A stretch of 47,363 bases of DNA from Brassicibacter mesophilus (GCF_050433385.1 NZ_JBNPXI010000030.1:1-47363); one strand, 5' to 3'. Shown: positions 1-8,422, counted from the stretch's first letter. A program made the numbers and translations. Notes: generated by a model from the letters alone, not told the origin.

Positions 1-105
1 TGAACAATGTGAAAGCCAGCGTCTTTAGGCGCTGGCCGGTAACAGCCCCTTATAGGGGCAGAGCAAACCACCCGTTAGACGGGTGGTGCTGATTTAGTCA
101 TGATT
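1..105 (+). mobile_element. Right-end hairpins of an IS200/IS605-type element (partial)
   Basis: Three strong hairpins sit back to back: 15-21 with 30-36, 45-49 with 55-59, and a perfect 9-bp stem at 67-75 with 79-87 (ACCACCCGT/ACGGGTGGT). They are followed by a GTGCTGATTTAGTCATG tail. Densely stacked GC-rich stem-loops in an AT-rich genome are typical of the 3-prime end of tnpB-carrying IS605-family elements, where the guide (omega) RNA overlaps the end of tnpB and runs to the right end. The transposase and nuclease genes would lie upstream, outside the window. Assignment rests on hairpin architecture and recall of similar clostridial ends, not on a visible transposase. Confidence 0.5.
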
Positions 106-149
106 TTTCACTAATATTCCATTCAAAATATAAGATGGGAGGTCTAAAA

Positions 150-461
150 ATGAATATACATGAATATCAGGCAAAAGAATTACTGAGAGGTTATAAAATA
201 CCAGTACCTAGAGGTGAAGTGATCCATAAGGCAGAAGATGCTGAAAGGGCTGCTTGGGAAATTGAAAGTAATGTAGCAGTAGTAAAAGCTCAAATTCATG
301 CAGGAGCCATCATCTCAGGAGGTAAAGGAACAGCTGTGGAAAAGGTAGAAACGATGAAAAACTGCGGAATACACATAGCAGAGAATCCAGCGGTTATTGG
401 TGAAGTTTTAGTTAAAGTATTAAAAAATAACAATCTTTGGAGGAGTGAATATGAGGATTAA
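150..461 (+). pseudogene. In-frame sucC-sucD deletion chimera (succinyl-CoA synthetase remnant)
   Basis: The 103-residue product starts like the succinyl-CoA synthetase beta subunit (SucC): MNIHEYQAKELL, then PVPRGEV, then VVKAQIHAG at residues 44-52. From the HAG on it reads as the C-terminal end of the alpha subunit (SucD): HAGAIISGGKGTA, then GIHIAENPA-IGE-LVKVLK. Both subunits contain an HAG tripeptide, so one internal deletion between those sites (near 297-305) explains the fusion, with loss of about 330 SucC and 240 SucD residues. The start is ATG at 150, with GGGAGGT at 138-143; the upstream ATG at 135 lies before that site. The ATP-grasp core, the CoA-binding domain and the phospho-histidine are gone, so no catalysis is expected. 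It overlaps the next gene by 11 nt. Confidence 0.85.
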
Positions 462-1299
462 TATTAAAAGATTCATACTTATTAATCTTGGTATAACAAT
501 TATGGCATTAGGATTATATTATTTTTTAATTCCTGCAAAATTAGCTGTAGGGGGAGTAACAGGACTTGCTATGGTCATAAATAAAGTAGTTCCCAGCATT
601 CCAATAGGAGTATTGATGATGATATCAAATATTATTCTTTTTACCTTAGCCTTTCTAATAATAGGAAAAGATTTTGGAGCATATACAATATATTCGAGCT
701 TTTTATTATCAGGGGTAATATATATACTAGAAATCATAAGTCCTATGAATAAACCAATAATAGATGATCTAATGATAAACTTAATCTATGGTATTATCAT
801 ACAAGGAATTGGTATGGCGATAATTTTCTACCAAAATTCCTCTACTGGTGGTACTGATATTGTAGCAAAGATAATAAATAAGTTTTTTCATTTAGAGATT
901 GGTAAAGCATTACTCATATCTGATTTTATTATAACAGTATTAGCAGGACTAATTTTTGGTGTTAAACTCGGATTATATGCATTATTAGGAGTTGCTATTA
1001 ATGCTTATGTAGTTGACAATGTGATAGCAGGGTTTAATACTAAAATGAATATTGTAATTATCAGCAACAAAAGTAAAGAGATAAATAATTATATAATTGA
1101 TGAAATAAAAAGAGGAACTACCTTATATTTTGCTGATGGAGGGTTTTCGAAAAATAAGAAAACTATAATAAGTACTATTGTTGAAAGAAAACAGTATATT
1201 AGAATAAAAAATTATGTTCAACACATTGATCCAAATGCGTTTATATCTGTAGGATTTGTTCATGAAGTATTAGGAGAAGGGTTTAGCTTTAATTCTTGA
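451..1299 (+). CDS. YitT/DUF2179 family integral membrane protein
   Basis: A 282-residue protein with about five to six hydrophobic segments in residues 8-190 and a soluble C-terminal domain. The run GLYYFLIPAKLAVGGVTGLA near the N-terminus and STGGTDIVAKIINK in the middle are hallmarks of the YitT family. The C-terminal 90 residues (KMNIVIISNKSKEI to FVHEVLGEGF) match the DUF2179 domain, including the RGTTLYFADGGFS-type segment. The family is widespread in Firmicutes, is thought to sit in the cytoplasmic membrane and has no firmly established substrate. The ATG at 451 has GGAGGAG at 439-445; a GTG at 445 is part of that ribosome site. The start lies inside the end of the sucC-sucD remnant. 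Confidence 0.85.
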   Translation: MRINIKRFILINLGITIMALGLYYFLIPAKLAVGGVTGLAMVINKVVPSIPIGVLMMISNIILFTLAFLIIGKDFGAYTIYSSFLLSGVIYILEIISPMNKPIIDDLMINLIYGIIIQGIGMAIIFYQNSSTGGTDIVAKIINKFFHLEIGKALLISDFIITVLAGLIFGVKLGLYALLGVAINAYVVDNVIAGFNTKMNIVIISNKSKEINNYIIDEIKRGTTLYFADGGFSKNKKTIISTIVERKQYIRIKNYVQHIDPNAFISVGFVHEVLGEGFSFNS

Positions 1300-1327
1300 A
1301 ATCCTAGGTACAAAACTATAGAGGTAA

Positions 1328-1510
1328 ATGAGTTTGTTAAGAAGAACAAGTCTATCTCGTTTTTTTATAAGAAAATTAGAGAATGACAAAAAAATATTAA
1401 GAGAAATGATTACAGGAGATGCATTGATGCATAATCCATCAACTAAAAATTCATTTTACAAATTGAAAATTCAGGAGCTAGATACTAGAAATGTAAGTCT
1501 GACTGTGTGA
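1328..1510 (+). CDS. Doubtful small basic protein
   Basis: A 60-codon frame between the YitT gene and an intrinsic terminator. A GAGGT at 1321-1325 stands directly in front of the ATG; a TTG at 1334 would have better spacing. The product is basic (RRTSLSRFFIRKLENDKK), has no membrane segment and no family I recognise. It could be a real short gene or a remnant. The only supports are same-strand position, the weak ribosome site and the terminator right behind it. Confidence 0.25.
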   Translation: MSLLRRTSLSRFFIRKLENDKKILREMITGDALMHNPSTKNSFYKLKIQELDTRNVSLTV

Positions 1511-1520
1511 AAGTAAAGAA

Positions 1521-1548
1521 GACAGGACTAATTATCCTGTTTTTTTTG
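1521..1548 (+). terminator. Intrinsic terminator after yitT region
   Basis: ACAGGA at 1522-1527 pairs with TCCTGT at 1535-1540 and is followed directly by eight T residues. It would end transcripts from the 451-1510 region. Confidence 0.75.
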
Positions 1549-1651
1549 ATACTTGATATAAAAGCTTGTTTTATAGTAAGATGGAACTTTATTAAGATTT
1601 ATACGTCTGAATTAATGATATACTAACAATACCACTATTTTATGATAGGAG

Positions 1652-2611
1652 ATGATTAAAATAACTAACAAAAAAGTGATTCTTGCTACGATTTTAGCAT
1701 TATCAATTGCCATACAAGTAGGTTGTAGTAACATAAATAATGAAAAGGGTAATGCAAATGGAGGCTTGTCAAACTCAGGGACAGTAGTGACTGAAGAAAA
1801 CAAACAACAAAACGATGAAAAAACAGTTATAGATGATTTTTATGTTCTAATCAATAATAATGATGCGATGACTAGAGTTATTAAGTTTATAGATAACAAT
1901 ATTTCCCTTGTTTCAGAAGAGAATGCGTCAATTATGGTTGATAAACTAATGGAGTTGCAAAAAAATTATCTTTCTAATCTAGAAGAGAAATTCTATGTAA
2001 ATGACATTCAGCAAAGGTTTTTAGACGAAAATAAGTCTGTATCTGATCTAAATCAAATCAATAGTATAAACGATACTGAACTTAAAAAGCTATTATCAGA
2101 AGTAAGAGAAAATGGATTTAAAGTTGAAGCAGCAGAGGGAGAATATTTTCCTATTATTGACTATGAGTTTTATATGAAATACAGTAGCTTTGTAACATCT
2201 GATAACAAGGGATACATAGAGATAATGGCTGATGAATCATCACAAATTCCTGCTAAGGATGCTGGACTAGTAATTGGCTGGGACGAAGTATTAGATAGAG
2301 CATTAAACCAGGAAAAATTTATAAATGAATATCCAGATTCAGATAAATTTAATGATATAAAAACACTTCATAAGCGTTATGTTTATTTTTTATTCTATGG
2401 TACTGACAATACACCGCTTTTCAGCTATGATACGAAAACATTTGTTACTGATGCTAGAGAGGCATATACAAAGGCTATAAGTAATAATATTGAAAGTGAA
2501 TTACTGAAATCTTTAAAAGGATTTCTTGAGACTTTAGAAAATAGTGAATACAAATTAACTAAAAATGTAGAGAAATATAGAAATAATGTATTTAAAAATT
2601 TGACAAAATAG
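1652..2611 (+). CDS. Lipoprotein of unknown function
   Basis: The 319-residue product has a classical lipoprotein signal: basic N-terminus (ITNKKV), a hydrophobic core (ILATILALSIAI) and a lipobox QVGC with the lipid-accepting Cys at residue 25. It would be anchored on the outer face of the cytoplasmic membrane. The mature part is acidic, mostly helical, Asn/Asp-rich, and without a catalytic motif I recognise. The start is unusual: AGGAG at 1647-1651 abuts the ATG at 1652 with no spacer, so translation could begin at a nearby non-ATG codon (ATT 1655 or ATA 1661) without affecting the signal peptide. It stands alone between two terminators. Confidence 0.75.
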   Translation: MIKITNKKVILATILALSIAIQVGCSNINNEKGNANGGLSNSGTVVTEENKQQNDEKTVIDDFYVLINNNDAMTRVIKFIDNNISLVSEENASIMVDKLMELQKNYLSNLEEKFYVNDIQQRFLDENKSVSDLNQINSINDTELKKLLSEVRENGFKVEAAEGEYFPIIDYEFYMKYSSFVTSDNKGYIEIMADESSQIPAKDAGLVIGWDEVLDRALNQEKFINEYPDSDKFNDIKTLHKRYVYFLFYGTDNTPLFSYDTKTFVTDAREAYTKAISNNIESELLKSLKGFLETLENSEYKLTKNVEKYRNNVFKNLTK

Positions 2612-2627
2612 TATAGTAACAAAATAT

Positions 2628-2652
2628 AAAACGGCAAATTGTCGTTTTATTT
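2628..2652 (+). terminator. Intrinsic terminator after lipoprotein gene
   Basis: AAAACGGC at 2628-2635 pairs with GTCGTTTT at 2641-2648 (one G-U pair), with a short ATTTATTTAT tail. Confidence 0.6.
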
Positions 2653-2662
2653 ATTTATAAAC

Positions 2663-2685
2663 TTTTACCACATTATTATGTAAAA
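2663..2685 (+). promoter_or_regulatory. Putative PRD-regulator operator, distal site
   Basis: TTTTAC-CACATTATTAT-GTAAAA is a near-palindrome sharing the CCACATTAT core with sites at 2753, 8609 and 8722. It lies about 100 bp upstream of the PRD regulator gene. A separate perfect palindrome, ATATGATATCATAT, sits at 2710-2723 between the two operator copies. Confidence 0.5.
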
Positions 2686-2752
2686 AATAGAACCTTTTAA
2701 ATTAGCTAGATATGATATCATATAGATACAGAGACAACCAAATTATAAAAAA

Positions 2753-2770
2753 TTGCCACATTATATTATA
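2753..2770 (+). promoter_or_regulatory. Putative PRD-regulator operator, proximal site
   Basis: TTGCCACATTATATTATA ends five bases before the GAGGTG ribosome site (2775-2780) of the regulator at 2787. The same TTGCCACATTATA string occurs, inverted, at the same relative place before the second PRD regulator (8722-8743). Confidence 0.55.
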
Positions 2771-2786
2771 TGCAGAGGTGTAGCAT

Positions 2787-4352
2787 ATGGATTATATACC
2801 TGACGCACGTTGTTGGGAAATAGTAAATGTTTTATTAAATGCGGGTAGTCCTCTTACAATTGATAAAATATCAAAAGAACTAAATGTATCAAACAAGACA
2901 ATCCGAAACGATTTAAAGAATATTGAAGAGTATTTTGATACAAAAGCCCTTGGCAGGATTGTAAAAAAGCCGGGTGTTGGAATATGGATTGAGACAGATG
3001 TTAAAGGAAAACGTTTAATTGAGAAGATGATTGATAAAAGTGTTATGTATATCCAGCCTTTTTCTACCGAGCAACGAAGATTGTACATTATAAAGAGACT
3101 TCTTAGAGCTAACAAACGTATTACAATGCAACAACTGGCTGAAGAACTTTATGTAAGTAGAATAACTATATATAAAGATTTAGAGGAGGCTGAAGATTGG
3201 CTACTGAAATATGGACTAAAGCTAAATAGAAAACAGAAAAGTGGGATAGAAGTAACTGGAGATGAAAAGGAATGGAGAAAGGCCTTAGCAGATTTATTAG
3301 TAATACTTAAGCATGCTGAAAACACACATTTGTTTAAGACTGATAAAGTAAAAGGATTAAGTAATACAAGATTAAGCTCACAAAACTATATACAGTTAAA
3401 AGAATTGATTCCGGATATTGACATACAAAAGATTGAAGATACGCTTGTAGAAGTAGAAAAAAAGTTAGAAATAGTATTTACAGATGAATCATTTAACAGC
3501 TTAGTATCACACATAGCAATTAGCTTAAAGAGAATATTTCAAAATAAAGCTATACAATTCAAAGAAGAGCTAACACAGGTAGTTAAACAAAATGAGCAAT
3601 ATAATGCAGCAAAATATATATGCTCTAGGCTAGAAAAAGAATTTAGGATAACAATACCTGAATCTGAAATCTATTATATATCTATTCATATTATGGGAGC
3701 TAAGAAACAATATAACTATGATAAGGATATAATGCACGATGTACTGCAAAATATTGATCCAAATATTGTGAGTTTATCTAAAGAGATTATATCTTTAACT
3801 GGAAGCATCTTATCTGTAGACTTTAGCAATGATAAAAAGCTATTTACTGGACTTCTATTGCATTTGCAGCCAGCTGTAAACAGACTAAGGTTTGGGCTTA
3901 GTTTAAGAAACCCATTACTTGGAGACATAAAAAGTAATTACCCTAGTGTTTTTGGGGCCGCTTGGGCTACGAGTGTTCTGTTTGAAAAATACTTAGGAGT
4001 TAAGGTTAATGAAGAGGAAATAGGGTATATAGCTATACACATAGGTGCAGCTTTGGAACGCATAGATGCTAATATTAGAGCAATTATCATATGTGGAAGT
4101 GGTATAGGAACCTCTCAGCTAGCTGCTATAAGGCTAAAGAAAGCAATGAATGACCTTGAAATAATTGATATTATATCAGCCAAGGATATAGAAAAGATAA
4201 GTGAAAAAAGCTTTGACATTGTTATTACTACAATTCCATTTGAATTCAATAATAAGCCAACAATTCAAGTCAATCCACTTATAATGGACAGAGATATAGA
4301 TGAGCTTAAAAGGTTCATCAATAATATAAAAAATACACGAAAATTTTATTAA
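2787..4352 (+). CDS. PRD-domain transcriptional regulator (BglG/MtlR type) upstream of ptsHI
   Basis: A 521-residue regulator. Domains in order: HTH_11 winged helix (about 7-60, LTIDKISKELNVSNKTIRNDL), a second Mga-like helix-turn-helix (about 90-150, MQQLAEELYVSRITIYKDL), PRD1 (about 205-310, conserved His in SLVSHIAIS and YYISIHIMGA), PRD2 (about 315-420, LLLHLQPAVNRLR and GYIAIHIGAA) and a C-terminal PTS EIIB-like domain with Cys436 in ICGSGIGTSQ. There is no EIIA domain. By family knowledge, phosphorylation of PRD histidines by HPr and of the EIIB cysteine sets activity. It stands 18 nt before ptsH, so it probably controls the general PTS genes or is co-transcribed with them. Confidence 0.9.
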   Translation: MDYIPDARCWEIVNVLLNAGSPLTIDKISKELNVSNKTIRNDLKNIEEYFDTKALGRIVKKPGVGIWIETDVKGKRLIEKMIDKSVMYIQPFSTEQRRLYIIKRLLRANKRITMQQLAEELYVSRITIYKDLEEAEDWLLKYGLKLNRKQKSGIEVTGDEKEWRKALADLLVILKHAENTHLFKTDKVKGLSNTRLSSQNYIQLKELIPDIDIQKIEDTLVEVEKKLEIVFTDESFNSLVSHIAISLKRIFQNKAIQFKEELTQVVKQNEQYNAAKYICSRLEKEFRITIPESEIYYISIHIMGAKKQYNYDKDIMHDVLQNIDPNIVSLSKEIISLTGSILSVDFSNDKKLFTGLLLHLQPAVNRLRFGLSLRNPLLGDIKSNYPSVFGAAWATSVLFEKYLGVKVNEEEIGYIAIHIGAALERIDANIRAIIICGSGIGTSQLAAIRLKKAMNDLEIIDIISAKDIEKISEKSFDIVITTIPFEFNNKPTIQVNPLIMDRDIDELKRFINNIKNTRKFY

Positions 4353-4370
4353 AATTAAGGAGGCAATAAA

Positions 4371-4634
4371 ATGTATAAAACAGATGTTATTTTAAAGAAT
4401 GAGACAGGATTACATGCGAGACCTGCAAGTCAGTTTGTATCTATTTCATCAAAGTACAGTTCAAATATTGTAGTTTTTAAAGATGGTAAAGAGTACAATG
4501 CAAAAAGCATTATGGGTATTTTAAGTATGGGAGCTGGCAAAGGATCAAAATTGACTATACAAGCTGAAGGAAAGGATGAAAAAGAAGCCGTAGAAGCTTT
4601 AAAGGAATTAGTTGATAGTAACTTTGGTGAATAG
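4371..4634 (+). CDS. ptsH: HPr phosphocarrier protein
   Basis: The 87-residue cytosolic phosphocarrier of the phosphotransferase system. His15 in GLHARPAS receives phosphate from enzyme I and hands it to EIIA domains, including those encoded at 8756-11313. Ser46 in AKSIMG is the regulatory site used by HPr kinase in Firmicutes. Length and both sites are normal. AGGAGG lies just upstream of the ATG. The stop codon TAG at 4632-4634 runs into the ribosome site of ptsI, so the two are translationally linked. Confidence 0.97.
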   Translation: MYKTDVILKNETGLHARPASQFVSISSKYSSNIVVFKDGKEYNAKSIMGILSMGAGKGSKLTIQAEGKDEKEAVEALKELVDSNFGE

Positions 4635-4644
4635 GAGGTTTTTT

Positions 4645-6354
4645 ATGATGAAAGGCATAGGTGTTTCACCAGGAATTGCAATAGGGAAAGTGCTTATTAA
4701 AAATGAATCTACAATTGAAGTGGTAAAAAAAAGTATATCTGATGCCAAAAATGAACTTAAAAGATTGACAGATGCAAAAAACAAAGGCAAAGATCAAATA
4801 GACGAGCTCTATACACATACATTAGAGAATATCGGCCAAAACGAAGCGCAGATATTTGAAGCACATAAAATGATACTTGATGATCCAGAATTTTTTGGAC
4901 AGATTGAAGATAAAATTCAGAGTGAACTTGTTAATGCTGAATGGGCATTAAAAGAGATAACTGATATGTTTGTTAATATATTTGAGAATATGGATAATGA
5001 ATATATGAAGGAACGTGCAGCTGATGTAAGGGACGTGTCGAATCGAATCTTAAGGATACTATTAGGGATCGAATTGACTGACTTTTCAGTACTAGATGAA
5101 GATGTTATTATTGTAGCTGAAGACTTAACACCTTCTGATACAGCGCAAATGGATAAAAACAGAGTTATAGGGTTTATCACAGAAATAGGAGGAAAAACAG
5201 CCCATTCTGCTATAATGGCTAGAACACTAGAAATACCTGCCATTGTTGGTGTGGAAGGAATAACTGATAAAGTATCTAGCGGAGAATTAGTAGTTTTTGA
5301 TGGAGAAGCAGGTGAATTAATTCTTAATCCTGACGATAAAACTGTTAGTGAATTTCAGGTAAAGAAGAAGAAATATGAAGATTTTAAAAATAGTTTGAAT
5401 GAATTAATAGGGTCTAAGAGTATTACAAAAGATGGTCATCTAGTAGAGCTAGTAGCTAATATAGGAACACCAAAGGATGTAGACGGCATTATAAAAAATG
5501 ATGGTGAAGGTGTAGGGCTGTATAGAACAGAGTTTTTATATATGGACAGAGATAAACTTCCAACTGAAGAAGAGCAGTTTGAAGCTTATAAAGAGGTTGC
5601 AGTAAGATTATCTGGCAAACCTATTGTTATAAGAACTTTGGATATTGGCGGAGATAAAGAATTGCCTTATCTTGAGCTTCCTAAAGAGATGAATCCTTTT
5701 TTAGGGTATAGAGCTATTAGATTGTGCTTAGATAGAACTGATATATTTAAGACACAGCTAAGAGCATTATTAAAAGCCAGTGCATTTGGGAATATAAAAA
5801 TAATGTTTCCTATGATATCAAGTATTGAAGAACTAAGACATGCGAAGAAAATGCTTGAAGAAGTAAAGGAAGAATTAAGAAAAGAAGCTGTAAGTTTTAA
5901 TGAAGCTATTGAAGTAGGAATAATGATAGAGATTCCATCTGCAGCAATAATGTCAGACCTTTTCGCTAAAGAAGTAGACTTTTTCAGCATTGGTACAAAT
6001 GACTTGATACAATACACTACTGCAGTAGATAGAGGAAATAGAAAGATATCACATTTATACAATCAATTCCATCCAGCATTACTCAGATTGATAAAAACTG
6101 TTATTGATAATGGACACAAAGAAGGAATATGGGTAGGAATGTGTGGTGAAGTTGCTGGTGATCCAAAGCTTATCCCAGTACTTTTAGGCATGGGTCTAGA
6201 TGAATTCAGCATGAGTTCAATATCTATTTTAAAGGCAAGGTGGATAATTAAAAATACATCAAAAGAAGAAATGGCAAGAAAAGTAGAACACATTATAAAT
6301 TTGCCTACTGCAGAAGATGTGGAGCGATACATCGAAGAAAATATTGTTAACTAA
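4645..6354 (+). CDS. ptsI: PTS enzyme I (phosphoenolpyruvate-protein phosphotransferase)
   Basis: The 569-residue enzyme transfers phosphate from phosphoenolpyruvate to HPr. The N-terminal HPr-binding and phospho-His domain carries His187 in GGKTAHSAIMAR. The C-terminal PEP-binding barrel has GVGLYRTEFL, the IRTLDIGGDKE stretch, FFSIGTNDLIQY and Cys500 in GMCGEVAGD. Length is that of complete enzyme I. The chosen start is the ATG at 4645, six bases after AGGAGG (4633-4638); an upstream TTG frame extension lies inside ptsH. A terminator follows at 6384. Confidence 0.97.
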   Translation: MMKGIGVSPGIAIGKVLIKNESTIEVVKKSISDAKNELKRLTDAKNKGKDQIDELYTHTLENIGQNEAQIFEAHKMILDDPEFFGQIEDKIQSELVNAEWALKEITDMFVNIFENMDNEYMKERAADVRDVSNRILRILLGIELTDFSVLDEDVIIVAEDLTPSDTAQMDKNRVIGFITEIGGKTAHSAIMARTLEIPAIVGVEGITDKVSSGELVVFDGEAGELILNPDDKTVSEFQVKKKKYEDFKNSLNELIGSKSITKDGHLVELVANIGTPKDVDGIIKNDGEGVGLYRTEFLYMDRDKLPTEEEQFEAYKEVAVRLSGKPIVIRTLDIGGDKELPYLELPKEMNPFLGYRAIRLCLDRTDIFKTQLRALLKASAFGNIKIMFPMISSIEELRHAKKMLEEVKEELRKEAVSFNEAIEVGIMIEIPSAAIMSDLFAKEVDFFSIGTNDLIQYTTAVDRGNRKISHLYNQFHPALLRLIKTVIDNGHKEGIWVGMCGEVAGDPKLIPVLLGMGLDEFSMSSISILKARWIIKNTSKEEMARKVEHIINLPTAEDVERYIEENIVN

Positions 6355-6383
6355 CAAAAGAATTATAAAAGATTACCCCCTTA

Positions 6384-6421
6384 AAAACTATCGAAGACCT
6401 AGTTGCCTCGATAGTTTTTTT
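6384..6421 (+). terminator. Intrinsic terminator of the ptsHI unit
   Basis: AAAACTATCGA at 6384-6394 pairs perfectly with TCGATAGTTTT at 6408-6418, followed by more T residues. Confidence 0.85.
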
Positions 6422-6452
6422 AGCTTTTTGGAACAATTATGTAAAAAGTACT

Positions 6453-6508
6453 TGACTTTTTTCGACTACAAATGTAGACTATAAATACAAACTACGAATG
6501 TAGTCGAA
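6453..6508 (+). promoter_or_regulatory. Promoter with two BlaI/MecI-type operators
   Basis: A TTGACT -35 (6453-6458) is followed at 16 bp by TAGACT (6475-6480). Two dyads, CTACAAATGTAG (6466-6477) and CTACGAATGTAG (6492-6503), match the TACA-n-TGTA form of BlaI/MecI operators. They are nested in a larger inverted repeat, TTTTCGACTACA (6459-6470) with TGTAGTCGAAAA (6499-6510). The first dyad overlaps the -10, as expected for autorepression. Confidence 0.8.
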
Positions 6509-6525
6509 AAGGAGGTGAAAATGAT

Positions 6526-6900
6526 ATGAAGAAGTCAATTCAAATATCAGATGCTGAATGGGAGATTATGGAGGTTTTGTGGAATGAAAGTCCTCAGGCA
6601 TCAAAAGATATCATTACCAGGATTCAGAAATACAATGATTGGAAGCCTACTACAATTAAAACACTTATTTCTAGACTAGTGGATAAAAACATACTAGACT
6701 ATGAAAAAAAAGGGAAACTTTATTATTACTACCCAACACTAGAAAAAGAAGAGTGCATGAAGATTAAGAATAAGAATTATTTGAAAAAATTCTATAATGG
6801 TGGGCTAAAGGCAATGCTTGCTAGTTTCCTTGATATGGAAGAATTATCAAATGAGGATATCGATGAAATTAAAGCAATCTTAGAACAAAAGAAAGATTAA
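6526..6900 (+). CDS. BlaI/MecI family transcriptional repressor
   Basis: A 124-residue winged-helix repressor. The N-terminal DNA-binding domain (ISDAEWEIMEVLWNESPQASKDII, then WKPTTIKTLISRLVDKNIL) is a standard match to BlaI/MecI/CopY repressors, followed by a helical dimerisation tail. The start at 6526 has GGAGGTG at 6511-6517. An ATG at 6521 is out of frame. It very probably binds the two dyads in its own promoter. The family repressor is inactivated by cleavage from a partner M56 protease, here the next gene. No beta-lactamase or penicillin-binding gene is adjacent. Confidence 0.92.
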   Translation: MKKSIQISDAEWEIMEVLWNESPQASKDIITRIQKYNDWKPTTIKTLISRLVDKNILDYEKKGKLYYYYPTLEKEECMKIKNKNYLKKFYNGGLKAMLASFLDMEELSNEDIDEIKAILEQKKD

Positions 6901-6913
6901 AGGGGAAGTTTTC

Positions 6914-8422
6914 ATGTTATATGCATGTGTGAGATTATTCTATAGCGTGCTTGATATTTCAATAAAATCAAGCTTTTTAATCTTAGCAATTCTAATAGTA
7001 AGAAAAGTATTTGGGGAAAAAATAGGAGCTAAAAATCAGTATTACCTTTGGATTTTGTTGATAATCAGGCTAGTTATGCCTAATGTACCTAATAGCAGCT
7101 TTAGTTTTTTTAATATGTTTGCTAAGCCTAAAGTTAGCTCTATTCTAAAAAAGCATTACTATATTTATGACCAAAAAGATATTGTTGATTGGTTGAGTAC
7201 ATCTAGTAATCTAATGAGTTCTAATACTCAGCTTTTCTCGTTAGAATATATTATACCTATTGTATGGGTTTTAGGCATAGTGGCATTAACTACATATATG
7301 ATATTATCGAATATTCGATTTAAGAATGCTGTTTATAGCTGTAAAATAGAAGCAGGTGAAGAAATTAATATGATGCTTAGGGAATATAAGAAGAAATTTA
7401 ACATAACTAAAGCATTAGAAATTTACAAAAGTACTATTATCAATTCACCGTGCTTATACGGATTGTTTAGACCTTCTATTTTTATACCAGAAGATATAGA
7501 AGAAAGAATCGATAAAGATGAAATGAAATTTATTATTTCTCATGAATTGGCTCATTTTAAAAGAAAAGATATTCTACTTTATCTAGTAATATATATGTTA
7601 CAGATTATATATTGGTTTAACCCAGTGATTTTATATGGGCTGTCCAGAATGAGAAACGACTGCGAAGCTGCTTGCGATGCTAAGGTACTTTCACTATTTG
7701 AAAGAGATGAAAGAAAAGAATATGGTTTAAGTATAATTCATTTTTTAGAAAAAAGTAAAAAAAGTCTAGATGTTGTACTTACAACAGAGTTCGTAAATAC
7801 TAAACATCACTTAAAAGGGAGGATAAAAATGATAAAATCATTTAAAAAGAATTCATATAAAGTGTCTTTTATAACTGTATTAGTACTTGTGTTGATTGGA
7901 GGGCTATTTCTAACCAATGCTAATTCTGAATCTTATAAAAGCGAGGAAGCTCCAGAAGAAAGTATTGAACAAACATCTTTGAATATAAATGATGAGAATG
8001 CAGCTGAAGAGAAGATATCTTATGAAAAAATGGTATGGCCAGTTCCAAGCTCAAATAAAATTACTGCTCCTTTTGGAAAAAGAATACACCCTATAAAGAA
8101 AATAGAAAAAATGCATACAGGGATTGATATTCCTGCTGAGTTAGGTGAATCTATAATTGCCTCTGCAGATGGAAAAATTATTTTCTCAGGAGAAGAAGGA
8201 GGATATGGTAAAACAATAATTATTGACCACGGAAATGGTTTTGCTACAATGTACGCCCACTGCTCTGAGCTGCTTATGCAAAAGGATGAGGAGGTATCTT
8301 CAGGTACACAAATCGCAAAGATAGGCAAAACTGGTTTGAGCACAGCAACTCATCTTCACTTTGAAGTAAGAAAAGATGGAGAAGTCGTTAATCCACTAGA
8401 TTATGTAAACAATAAACAATAG
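6914..8422 (+). CDS. BlaR1-like M56 membrane metalloprotease fused to an M23 endopeptidase domain
   Basis: A 502-residue multi-domain membrane protein. Residues 1-135 and 225-250 hold hydrophobic segments of the BlaR1/MecR1 M56 fold; the zinc motif HELAH is at 210-214, followed by RNDCEAACDAKVL. A further membrane segment lies at about 315-335 (SFITVLVLVLIGGLF). After an acidic linker the outer domain is a LytM/M23 peptidase: PFGKRIHPI, H401 and D405 in HTGID, H449 in YAHCS, and H480/H482 in HLHFEV. All M23 zinc ligands are present. Canonical BlaR1 has a penicillin-binding sensor at this place. It follows the repressor by 13 nt, so the pair likely forms a cell-wall stress switch, although the signal is unknown. 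Confidence 0.9.
   Translation: MLYACVRLFYSVLDISIKSSFLILAILIVRKVFGEKIGAKNQYYLWILLIIRLVMPNVPNSSFSFFNMFAKPKVSSILKKHYYIYDQKDIVDWLSTSSNLMSSNTQLFSLEYIIPIVWVLGIVALTTYMILSNIRFKNAVYSCKIEAGEEINMMLREYKKKFNITKALEIYKSTIINSPCLYGLFRPSIFIPEDIEERIDKDEMKFIISHELAHFKRKDILLYLVIYMLQIIYWFNPVILYGLSRMRNDCEAACDAKVLSLFERDERKEYGLSIIHFLEKSKKSLDVVLTTEFVNTKHHLKGRIKMIKSFKKNSYKVSFITVLVLVLIGGLFLTNANSESYKSEEAPEESIEQTSLNINDENAAEEKISYEKMVWPVPSSNKITAPFGKRIHPIKKIEKMHTGIDIPAELGESIIASADGKIIFSGEEGGYGKTIIIDHGNGFATMYAHCSELLMQKDEEVSSGTQIAKIGKTGLSTATHLHFEVRKDGEVVNPLDYVNNKQ

Noticed and set aside
2753..2774. Sigma-54 (-24/-12) promoter in TTGCCACATTATATTATATGC
   Set aside because: The GG and GC dinucleotides are not at the 10-bp spacing required, and the same string repeats in inverted orientation elsewhere, which fits an operator better.
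6526..8422. Beta-lactam resistance regulators blaI/blaR1 in the strict sense
   Set aside because: The sensor domain is an M23 peptidase, not a penicillin-binding domain, and no beta-lactamase or mecA-like gene is linked.
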